A stretch of 54,000 bases of DNA from Symsagittifera roscoffensis (taxonomy: Eukaryota; Xenacoelomorpha; Acoela; Convolutidae). This document shows, piece after piece, positions 34,201 through 43,490 of this stretch (within the stretch, counting starts at the first letter, position 1; each line of letters starts with the position of its first letter). The stretch is taken from contig NW_026971081.1 of the NCBI RefSeq assembly GCF_963678635.1, positions 1-54,000 on the forward strand, given 5' to 3'. Under the pieces are notes generated by a model. It saw only the letters and a program-made list of their open reading frames with translations. It ran no database searches and was not told the DNA's origin. Both the position numbers and the translations under genes were made by a program.

Positions 34201-36520
34201 TGTCTACTAGTTTTCTAAAATCTAAATCGGGTTCTCGAATTGAAGAAGGATGGGATGCTCTCTTTTTTATTGCTATTTTCCTTAATTGTGGTGTTAAGGT
34301 CATCATTAAGATTTCTGTCATCTTTGTGTTTTTATAGTCGTGTGTATTTAGTGAATATGCTTTTCGAACTAGTGTTTCGATTCTTACTGCTAATTGCTTG
34401 ATGGTTTCGTTTGGTAATCTGCGAATTTCATTACATAAAACTCTTTGTTGTTGTTTGTTTCTTTCGGAGTCAAACATTTTTGAAAATTCTTGTGTAAATC
34501 TTTTCCAGTTTGATTTTATTTCTAGAGGTAGTACTGAAAACCATTTTTGGGCTGCGCCATCTAAGGTTGTTTGTATCAACGCTGTGCGTCGATGTATCCA
34601 GTTTTGATGTAGTGGCGTATTAATTGGTTCAGGTCCAATGTTTAAAATCGGGTTTGCTGTTACTGCATTTGAATAATCTTCTACAGAGTATTCAGGGTCT
34701 GTTCCTGTGAAAACCATTAAAGGTTTGTTTGATGTTATTGATGATCCACCCATAAGGTATGGATTCATTGTCATTTGTAATGATTCTGCTGCATTTGGCA
34801 TTTGAGAAAAATTTGAAAGTTGGTTTCTTGTTATTTCATGTTGTTGAAGATAATATGGGAGTGGTATTTCATTTTGCATTTGTGATGGTTGATACGAGTG
34901 TGCAGTCATTGGATTTTGTTGTTGAATTGGTTGAAAAGATTGTGTATTAATTGGATTTTGTTGCTGAATTGGTTGTTGATGTTGTGCATCTATTGGTTGT
35001 GGAGAAAAATTCCTATGATTTGTACGTGTTTTCTGTATTCCTTGTCCACGATATTCTTGAGTATATGGTGCAAATATGTCTGGTTGTAAAAAATCATCAT
35101 CTGAGGATAAATAATCCATTTGATAAGATGTTTGTTTTTTATTTTTATTTTGTTGAAAAAATGGGTAATTTTCACTGTGATCCTGTGGAGGATTTGTTTG
35201 AAAATTTTTGGAATTATATTGGGCCGTTGGGTTATCCCAGTTTCGAGGTTTTGTATATTGATTAAAATTTCTTCGTGGTTGGTAATTTGTTTTCGATGGA
35301 TGTGTATAATTATAATTGTGGTCTGCAAAGTTATTTTTATTGAATGTTTTGCGTGATTTTGATGGTATTGTCATGGGTCTATATGTTTGGTAATCCATAT
35401 GTGAATATTTTGGAGCAACCGAAGGTTTAACGGTTGATTGTAAGGTTACTTGTGTTTGTGAAAGATTTGTATTTCTTGGTGTTGTTAAATTCGGGCGTAT
35501 TGGTGAAATACTTTGTTGTGTAGTTGTTGTGTGTACAATTTCTTCATTTATGAAGTGTGATGGTGTCTGTATATCTTGTTGAGTAAGATTCCTAGTTCCA
35601 TTGAGGTTTTCGTTGTGTATGACTGTAGAGTTTAAACTATTATTTTGTGTATCGGGTAAAAATGTATTATAGTTTAATGGTGTTGCGTCAATGGTTAAGG
35701 GTATTACTCTTACATAATCTCTTATGTAAGATATTGTACCTATTGCTTGACTTGAGATTGATTGTGGAAAACTTATAAATGCGGGATGAGACCATTCGGG
35801 GTCCCAGACATAGTCTGATTGTTCTGTGATAGCGGTATCATCGTTCGAATTTTGGGGTCTAAAATTTTTTCTTGCTTGTGCAATTAAATCAATATTGTGT
35901 GTGAAATAATCTATTATGAACCATGCCAAAATTTTTTGTAAATCGTGTTTTGTATGTTGTGAAACGTCGTCTTTCGTGAAATTTTCTTTAATGATGTTTA
36001 AATAACTAGAGAGTAGTGTGATTTCATGTCGTACTCTTAAATATTTAGATGTTTCTGTCGGTGAGACATTTGTTATTGGGATTTCGTTTTCTAATATCGA
36101 AATATAACTATATATTATTGCGAAAACTTCATTGGTGAAAATGGAGTTTGCTCTTTGTGAGTTATGGTATTGGATGCTTTTTATATATTCTGAAAAAACT
36201 TTTGAAAATTGTAAATCAAGATCGTCTGTTTGAATTGTATATTTTCTATTATTATGGTTTGGTGAGGTGAATTCTATGGAGTAGATTCCATACTGTTGTG
36301 TTATGTTGCATATATCTTTTAGATAGTGATCTATGATTTGTCTTTTGATTTTTACATCGGGGAACTCTGTTTTACATGGACTGATTCCGGGTTCAAATAA
36401 ATTTACGAGTAAATTTTGACAAAATATGTGTTGTCCTCTATCAGTATCTGCATCTACTATAAAAGGAAAGATTTCATCATCATCTGGAGTTTCGTCACCT
36501 GGGGTGTGCGTTGAACTCAT
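28294..36520 (-). CDS. gag-pol: gag-pol polyprotein of the giant element, two frame breaks near the end
   Basis: The main frame runs from ATG 36520 to 29090 (2,476 codons). Order: unknown N-terminal domain (1-250), Gln/Pro-rich spacer, capsid-like region (about 640-790), zinc knuckle C842-C845-H850-C855, an Asn/Arg/Ser/Tyr-rich basic tract (900-1075), aspartic protease DSGA (1229), RT with D1674 and YLDD (1737-1740), RNase H (D1886, E1929, D1956), integrase zinc motif (H2249, H2256, C2286, C2289) and catalytic core D2321, D2381, E2417 (DD35E). The frame shifts near 29136-29143, continues in the 29138-28800 frame, shifts again at an A5 run (complement 28817-28821) and ends at 28294. The last part holds a GPY/F-type module (RKGPYQIIARP) and a basic tail. 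Both breaks look like single-base losses. Gag and pol share one frame, with no gag stop. The start overlaps the 155-aa ORF by 26 nt. Confidence 0.93.
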
Positions 36521-36962
36521 TTTTCCGTTCGATGACTGTTAATATGTAATTATTAATGTGTCGAATTGGTTGATTCCAATTGTATAAATGTACTGGTTTG
36601 TGTTTATACTGCTTTTTTATTCTTCTTTTTCCTCTTTGTGATGAATTTGAAGTTGTTTCTGAGTCAGAAAAATATAGTTGATCGTGAAGTGGGCAATTTT
36701 TATCTATTGATTCTTTTAGTTTGTAAAGTTCGTCTAAACTGTTGGTTTCTGATTCTGAAAATGCGTTTCGATTTTTTGAAAATCTTTTTCGTGTTATTTG
36801 TCTTTGTTTTGTTATTATTTTTCTCTTTAGTGTTTGTCGTTTTGTGCGAATGCATCCAACTGTTTGTGTATGAGGTGTGATTACAAGGTCGTATTTTTTG
36901 TTATCTATTTCACAATTGTGTAAAACGATTGTTTGTTTATTTCCCAGGTTTTTAAATGACAT
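36495..36962 (-). CDS. 155-aa basic leader ORF upstream of gag
   Basis: ATG at 36962, stop TGA at 36497-36495, overlapping the gag-pol start by 26 nt in another frame. The protein has a dense basic tract (about residues 40-66: TKRQTLKRK..KRFSKNR) and a second one near 110-122 (RGKRRIKKQ), separated by an acidic Ser/Glu stretch. Such tracts suit RNA binding or nuclear import, and a regulatory role like that of small retroviral proteins is conceivable. No family recognised. Its position before gag means gag-pol translation needs leaky scanning, reinitiation or splicing. Confidence 0.65.
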   Translation of the reverse strand: MSFKNLGNKQTIVLHNCEIDNKKYDLVITPHTQTVGCIRTKRQTLKRKIITKQRQITRKRFSKNRNAFSESETNSLDELYKLKESIDKNCPLHDQLYFSDSETTSNSSQRGKRRIKKQYKHKPVHLYNWNQPIRHINNYILTVIERKNEFNAHPR

Positions 36963-37049
36963 AAGGTTTTAGGATGACGGATGCAAAAAGGTGTTAAGTG
37001 AATTCCAATTGCTTAAACTGTTAGTCCTTACGATTTTTTGGTTAGCTTA

Positions 37050-37440
37050 ACCTGGGTCTATTTGTTCAGGGTTGGAGAGAAAAGTATATCGATTCCGAAG
37101 AATGATTTTTACTTTCTCGTGACTAGTATAAGCTAAGGTGTTAACTTACTTAATCTTACTTAGGGGTAGTGATTGTGTTCAAGGGTTGGAGAATAGTAAA
37201 TCGATCCACAAGGTTCAGGTATAATTAGAACGCGAGTAGTTCGTTAGATACTATTTTAAACTTACTAAGTCTAAAATTTATCCTGGGTCTGGTAAGAGGG
37301 GGGGTCAAGTGAAGGATGAATAACCGAAGTTCTTCACTGTTTATCCTAATTTGAATGATTAGTTTTGTTTAAAAATTTCTATTAGTCCTGGGTTTTTAGA
37401 AAGGGTTGGATAGTGAATCGACGTTTGAGGTCGTTAGACA
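37050..37440. repeat. Diverged leader repeats
   Basis: On the plus strand a block of CCTGGGT.., (C)AGGGTTGGA(G/T)A.. and ..(T)ATCGA recurs about every 110 bp, near 37050, 37180, 37280 and 37385. Copies are imperfect. The function is unknown. Confidence 0.45.
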
Positions 37441-37479
37441 CTAGTTAAGTGGGCGGGGGAGAACAAAGTTGTTCTGTTT

Positions 37480-37564
37480 GATCCAAGGATAAGCCTTGAT
37501 GATCAAGTTTGAAATTTAATTAAGTAGAAAATGATTTAAGATCCAAGGATAAGCCTTGATGATC
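37480..37564 (-). repeat. Paired identical stem-loops in the leader
   Basis: A 25-bp sequence containing CCAAGGATAAGCCTTGATGA occurs at 37480-37504 and again at 37540-37564, exactly 60 bp apart. Each copy can fold as CAAGG/CCTTG around a 5-nt loop. Paired leader stem-loops are typical of packaging or dimerisation signals, which makes this a candidate. Confidence 0.6.
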
Positions 37565-37891
37565 TGATTTTAAATTAAATGACTTTAAGTTTTAATAAAA
37601 TTTTAAATGTGTGTAAAGGAAAGATTTAGTGTTTTATGATGTTAGTGAGTTGATGATTGCTGTTATGTTTTAGGTGATGAAGCTGGAACAACAGGATGAT
37701 TTATGATTACTAACCATTTATTGTCATGCTACTAATTTTTATTTTTATTTTCCAATAAATATTTTTCAAACATGTTTTATATGATACTGCAGAATTTAAG
37801 AAAACGATCTGAGATCTTTTTATCAATCGTTATTGTATAATATTAATTTTGTTTAGCGCCTGAAATGATTTTGAAGAGTAACTTCAAGGTT

Positions 37892-38125
37892 TTATGTTTG
37901 CAAATGGAAATCTAAATTCATTGCAAGTAGTATTCGAAATATAAAAGTTTGTTCTGGCTTTTGCCGAACTATCATATAACTATACGGCAAGTTTCTACTT
38001 TGTCGTATGTCGTCTTTGGTTCGAGGTCTTCTTCCAATTCCGGGTAGTTCTGTTATGGTTCGGAATATTGGCTCTGATCTATTGAGTCGGAGAGACATTT
38101 CAATTAAATTATTGTCGTATAACAT
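37892..38125 (-). CDS. 77-codon leader ORF (uncertain)
   Basis: The first ATG after the primer-binding site opens 77 codons. The product is basic in its middle (GIGRRPRTKDD..R) with a hydrophobic end. It may be a real small protein, an upstream regulatory ORF, or a leader exon that supplies an AUG to spliced RNAs. No homology recognised. Confidence 0.3.
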   Translation of the reverse strand: MLYDNNLIEMSLRLNRSEPIFRTITELPGIGRRPRTKDDIRQSRNLPYSYMIVRQKPEQTFIFRILLAMNLDFHLQT

Positions 38126-38193
38126 TTTGTAAATGTTTTTGTCTAATTTCTAATCTATTTTGGTTAATTCTAATCTAGTAAGGTCTTGTTCGA

Positions 38194-38210
38194 GACTTAT
38201 GGTCGCACCA
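38194..38210 (-). promoter_or_regulatory. Primer-binding site
   Basis: TGGTGCGACCATAAGTC on the element strand lies 2 nt inside the 5' LTR. It begins TGG, complementary to a tRNA CCA end. The implied tRNA 3' end is GACTTATGGTCGCACCA. I could not assign the tRNA. Confidence 0.75.
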
Positions 38211-38212
38211 GA

Positions 38213-38622
38213 TGAGTTAGAGCTGGTATGTATAACTCATAGAGTAATTTCGGATAGGGTACACCGTCTGCTCGTCACGCTATCTTATTTTCGGCCGGAT
38301 AGATTCGTGCAACTTCTTAGTCTAATACCGATCCTAATCTTACTCTTATACTATCTAGTCTCAGGTTGTTTAACTAGTCTCTGCTAGGCTCAATAGATCT
38401 AGGGTATACTGGTTTATTGCGGCTGCTGAAGTACTCGGGAGAGTGCAACTAATTTCTAAGTTAAATTCAAATCTCTCTGGTGCTGAAATTACAAGTAACT
38501 TCAGCACTTACAAATAAGTGGGTTGTTAGTTAGATGGATCATGATTGGTTAATATTAAATACTTTACATTGGTAAAACATTTAATTTATCCAATCATAAA
38601 ATATAGTTTAGATCAGGTTCCA
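38213..38622 (-). repeat. 5' LTR of the giant element
   Basis: 410 bp, TG..CA on the element strand. AATAAA (complement 38413-38418) lies near the middle, marking the R/U5 side. It should hold the RNA polymerase II promoter for the element. One substitution separates it from the 3' LTR. Confidence 0.95.
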
Positions 38623-38626
38623 CCAT
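38623..38626. repeat. Target-site duplication CCAT (right)
   Basis: Matches 14285-14288. Confidence 0.85.
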
Positions 38627-40850
38627 TCATCCTTGCTTAAACACCACTACTTTTTCTTAATAAGTTTTTGTTTTGCATTAATAAAATTTTTGCATGCCCT
38701 CATTTTGATTTTATTCTGACGCTTTTATTTTCTGTATGACCTTGAAATGAACTAAAAGCAATCTCCAATTGGCATAGGGTTTTATGTAATTCTGAACATA
38801 CCATTTTCCTTATCTTGAAATAAACCGAAAATGACAAGTTAGTTTATCTTTATCGAATCTATTCCAATTTTTTGGTGCATAACAAAGATAACCCACAATA
38901 TTTATCATCGGTGAAAACCAAAAAAAGTGTTTCGACTTTCGAAGAACACGAAGGAACAGAAAAAAAACTTAAAAGACCGAAAGTGTTATAGCTACCATCT
39001 GAAAAGTATCCCGCCAATGCATTGCCAAACGTACACCGAAGACTTACTTGTTAAGGAAAATTGTAAAAGCACACGTTTTGGCACGCTGTCACTCTCTTGT
39101 AGAAAAGTGTTTTTTTTTATTAAGACAAGCACAGAAATAACCAGCTGGATAAAACCATTACATTTTCTTCCCAATTGGTATTGGTTTGCTTTAGGGCTGG
39201 GGTTATTTAGACATTTTTTTCTGCTCTGTCACAAAAGAGATATGAAATTTTGCGTGGCTTGAGTAGAAGAGGTTAAGACTCTACATTGCCGTTTGATCAA
39301 TTTGAGCAACCAAATATTTTTTAGTTTTTTTAGAGCTTGAAATAATTACTGGCTCCGCGGAAAAATAATCAAACTGATGATAACAATCATTTTTGTTTGC
39401 ACCTAATGGAGCTAGTGTAGAAGTAAACGGAATTTCTAGATTTGCTTGGTAAGGTGAATTGTAAAACAGCCCCTTTTGTTCAAAATTCTGTAATTTGAAA
39501 AGGTAAACATAGAGTAGATATGATAAAAAAAAATTTCAATGAAAATTTTCAGGAAATTAGACAGTTGGATAGAAAATTATTATTTACTTTTTAATTGGTA
39601 CTGGTTTACTTAAAGATTGGGGTTACTTAGAATTTGTTACTTAGAGCAGTTTTATTTACTAGAGCTTGATTTAAAGATGTGATGCTGAAATTTAACCGAA
39701 GTAAAGATAAAAACACGTTTAGATTAGACAGTCGAAGCCACAGTAAAAATGGTTGCAATTTGAGCCACCAAACTGAGAGTACATAGGCGTTGTAATGTGA
39801 GCCCAATTTCAAAAATTAATTACCGTATGGTTGACTTTAAAGAAAAAAGTGGAGGTTTAAAATGAGCAATTGATCCAATATTGGATATAGAGTTCAGACA
39901 TTTTTTCAGTTTTCTGTTAACACGAAGAGTCATTCCGGGATTTTTTTGCAGTAGGTCTGCAAAATATATAAAAATAATTTGGATTTTTGCTTGTTCAACG
40001 GCCTTTTCAACTGATTACTCTAACAAACATCATACTTAAAAATGAGCTTTATTGAGGGGACAGAGCGTTAAAAAAGTTAAAATTTTGTCGGAACAATGGG
40101 TGAACAAGCGTGATACGATTTTTTTATGAGTTGGAATCCTAGATGGAATAGGCCGAAAAAGCCCCTACGTTTCAAATCTAAAAAAATCTAATTTCTCCAA
40201 AATCCAATTGAGGACTACATCAGAATCTTATCGAACCTTAACATCTGATACCAAGAAGATCCAACTAATTGCACAGCATCTTTCAACAGTAGGAAAACTT
40301 TTATCCGATATTAAAAGTTAGTTCTCAGAAGAATTGCTTGTCTTCAGATGACTTGTTTCTGGGATAGTGTAATTCTACAGAAACAAGAATGTTTCAAAGT
40401 GTTTTTACCGGTTTCTTGAAAAAAAAAGAAAAAAAAGTTTATATTTGGACATCAAACTGCATAAATCAGGTTACTATTGCAAAATGGCTTCCCTTTTCCC
40501 TGTGACAATTTGAAAACTACTATGATTACGTCACTACGCTTTCAGTGTGAAATATTTCTCAATACATTTTTCTTTATTTTTCAACGTTTGAGTCAATAAA
40601 ATCAACTGAATTAATTTAGCAAACTGTTCGTGTCCTTCTTTTTTTTTAGGTTGTAGACTATTAAGAAAACTGAACACATCATGTGGCTATCTCAGTAAAT
40701 CTTGGTTACATAGTTTGTTTTGTCGGTCATGCCAAATCTGTTTGATTTTACAATCACATTTTTTTGCTTTCATGAAAAAAGCTCAAAATGAAAATAATAA
40801 CGGTTTGCGAACTGAATTTTGTTCAACTTTTTTAAGCCAGCATACATTGT
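38627..40850. other. AT-rich DNA with a diverged direct repeat
   Basis: No gene seen. Segments near 39142-39225 and 39560-39640 align as an old direct repeat (GCTGGATA.., AATTGGTAyTGGTTT, GGGGTTAyTTAGA), about 415 bp apart. The origin is unknown. Confidence 0.45.
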
Positions 40851-43490
40851 GAAAGTAGTGTCCATGAAACTATCTATGTCGTCAGTTATTCTTAGAGCAA
40901 TCGACTAGCTGGTGCCTGGACTGCCGACCATAAAACAAACTGAAACGTCGGAAAACTACTCGAGCTTTGTTCGACACAGGATTTTGAACACGTTATCCAG
41001 GAAGCCTTTAAGTATGTTTATAACGTGGCGTCACCCCAGAGGCTAAGGTGTAGTCATTGATTATATCTTTTCCGGTCGGAACACGGTCTGGAGAGATATC
41101 AGAGCCAGTTGGAGAGGTAGTACCGGGCATCACTCAGATTATGCAAAACTAATCGGCGCGATCTTACTCACACCCCAAAGAACCAAGCAAAAGGCGGTTG
41201 ATGGTCAATACTTTTTCAGAAAAAACTTAGAATGGAAGTCTCCTGGATTACGGTCGAAAATCAGTACACGTCTCATGTCGGCCCAAAGTCGCAAGCTCCT
41301 AAGATCAGAATACCGCCTGTCCCACTCTGACTCCGTTGAGATCTTCAATAGGAGTTAGTGTGCAGTGTCCATAACAAGTTACCGGATCAAGAAAGAGAAT
41401 GTACATTCTGTGAGAATTTAGCTAGTGAACATTGTTTGGTTTTTCAAGAAAGAAGAAGTGCACACAAGCAAGTTCTGAACAACAGAACTGACGAGCTGGT
41501 TGCAAAAAGCAAAAGGATAAATTTGAAGTTCAACAAGTTGAGGAAGTTTGCCTAAAATGATATGTTGGAGAGCGGTTGGAAGGATTTCAAGACAAACGCG
41601 TCCTCGGAGAAATGCGTGAAGCGTATAAGGTTTCGAAGGAGACTGTTTGGTGAGAGTCAAATCACCAGTGACCTTTTTAATTGTTCAAGAAAAAATTGCT
41701 CAGGCCTCTCAAAAGGATTTTTGTCTGATAGTTGACTTGCTTCGAGAAAATTTATTTATACTTTGAGGGCGCAGTTGTACTCAATCTGATCAAAAAGGAA
41801 GCAGAACAGAACCGAACAATTACCGGAGAATTTTCTTTCTTGACCAAGGTGGCAAAGTGTTCGCAAAGGTGATTGCAAAAAGAGTAAAAAAAGTAGCTGC
41901 CCAACATCTCACTTTATCAATTTGGGTTCCAAAGTCGCAGGTCAACGGGCCCTGTTATCTTGGCAATTAGATGTTTGCTTCAAAGTAGGATTGAAAACCA
42001 GCAACCTCTTTCTATGACTTTCGTCGAACTGAAGAAGGCTTTTGATTTGAATGATACGAAAATGATGTTTATTGTGTTGAGGTTATTTTGGAAGCCCGGA
42101 AGATATCATCAGTGTGATTGAAGCGCTCCACACCAAAACCATCGGCAAGCTTATTACGAATAAATTTTTTGTAGTGAGCCGGGGGATGCAGCAAGGGTGC
42201 ATATTGGTCCCATTGTTGTTTATCATCCTTTTTGATTTCCTACTAAGAAAGACCAGCGGTGAGAAAAGATTTTTTGCGTTTGCTGAAGATCTGGCTTTGA
42301 TCTCTGAAAACAAAAAAAACCTACGAAGTCGCTGAAAGGGATGAAAAAAACCTTTGGATAAGCTCAATTAGAAATATCTGTCGAGAAAACTAAAAGCATT
42401 GTAATCATGACCGAAGACAAAACAGAGGTCCCTATCAATGTGCTCAGTGAACAGGTTGAACAGGTGAATCACTTTGAGTACCTTGGCAGCATCATATCAT
42501 CTGGTGGCAGCGCTGACAAGGCTATCAGCGCTCGCATTTCTAAGACAAGGATAGCTTTGTTACAACTTAGACCGACCCTGTTTTCAAAAAAAATTTTACA
42601 CTAAGGAGCACGGGTCTCCTCGTCGAGACTTTTCAAGGCCAGTTTTGCTTAATGGCATAGAGACTCTTGTTATCGGATTTACTGACTTGGTAGATAAAAA
42701 GAGGTTATACACCGTTCTGAAAAATGTGGCTGTGGCTAGAAAAGAGAAAAGATATGAGACTAAAAGAATTGAACGAAAAGGTAAAAGAACGCCAGTCGCA
42801 CACCAACTTTGCAGGAGAAGGGTTGAAATGTACGGTTCCTTTAAAAACATCGGAGTCGATAGCTCGAATGATCTACTTGAAGATGGTAAAATTTAGGAAA
42901 AAGACTGAATTAGGCAGCTTGGAGCTCATCTTGACAACCTTGGGGCTCAAGACAAAGCGTGACCAGGATAACTGGTTGGCAAATCGGGCAACCAAACTTA
43001 AGATCACAGTTGGTGGGGATTTTAAAGCAAATGCTAATGATAATAGATCGCAAACAATTCAATGTGCCAATGAAAACTGTGGTAGAATGGTACATAGCAA
43101 AAAAAAAGATGAACAGGCATCTCAGAACCCTCAGAGATAATCACTCAGAACCCCCGGTCCAAACCTACGATAGTAGTGAACTTGAAACTGATAAAGGAAT
43201 TGAAAGCATTATAGGAAACGAAATAACGGCAGAGATACCCCATTAGCCCAGCAACGGGAGGTCCACGAAAGGCAAATTCGACTGTCCTTTTTCCGACTGT
43301 AAAAAGACTTATATGTCTATGTCAGCGGTTGAACTAAACACATGCAAATTTGCCAACCACATGTGAATTTGTTCAGCCCATCAGAGTAAAATTGGCGTTG
43401 TCCTGCTGCGTACACTCAAGGTGCAATTATGCAGAATGTAGCATCATGACCACCACTGCTAACTCGGAAAGGTAGAACGGTTTCCCGGTG
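40850..43490 (+). pseudogene. Decayed APE-type LINE (endonuclease + reverse transcriptase)
   Basis: Fragments in several frames on the plus strand follow LINE order. Endonuclease end: VIDYIFSGRN near 41056 and GHHSDYAKLI near 41128. RT: NYRxIFFL near 41818, a PLSMTFVELKKAFD-like block near 42010, RGMQQGCILVPLLF near 42180, FAEDLALISE near 42280 (the catalytic FADD is altered to FAED) and FEYLGSIISSGG near 42474. C-terminal Cys/His pieces lie near 43060 (CANENCGRMV) and 43285 (CPFSDCKKTY). Multiple frameshifts and stops show it is dead. The APE-like endonuclease and C-terminal zinc finger suggest an I/R1/L2-like group; the clade is not settled. Confidence 0.85.

Larger units (their letters stand above)
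36963..38212 (-). promoter_or_regulatory. 5' leader of the giant element
   Basis: 1.25 kb from the 5' LTR to the first long ORF. It contains the primer-binding site, a 77-codon ORF (38125-37892), two identical stem-loop repeats (37480-37504, 37540-37564) and a set of diverged repeats with CCTGGGT, AGGGTTGGA and AATCGA motifs on the plus strand (about 37050-37440). Retroviral leaders carry packaging and dimer signals, and the repeats are candidates. Confidence 0.55.
14289..38622 (-). mobile_element. Giant env-bearing Ty3/gypsy-type LTR retroelement
   Basis: A 24,334-bp element transcribed on the minus strand, with paired 410-bp LTRs, flanking CCAT duplications, a primer-binding site next to the right (5') LTR, and gag-pol, env and several extra ORFs all in the same direction. 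The LTRs differ at one of 410 sites, so insertion is recent. A 5,424-bp tandem duplication inflates it; the single-copy length is about 18.9 kb, far above the 5-10 kb usual for the group. The coding strand is rich in A and poor in G throughout, unlike the flanks. Order 5' to 3': LTR, leader, basic ORF, gag-pol, two hydrophobic ORFs, ATG-less ORF, env, 599-aa ORF, 3' non-coding, LTR. Confidence 0.93.

Noticed and set aside
33376-34337. Several plus-strand ORFs opposite gag-pol
   Set aside because: They are antisense to a continuous domain-bearing frame and lack recognisable content; low stop density here follows from the A-rich coding strand.
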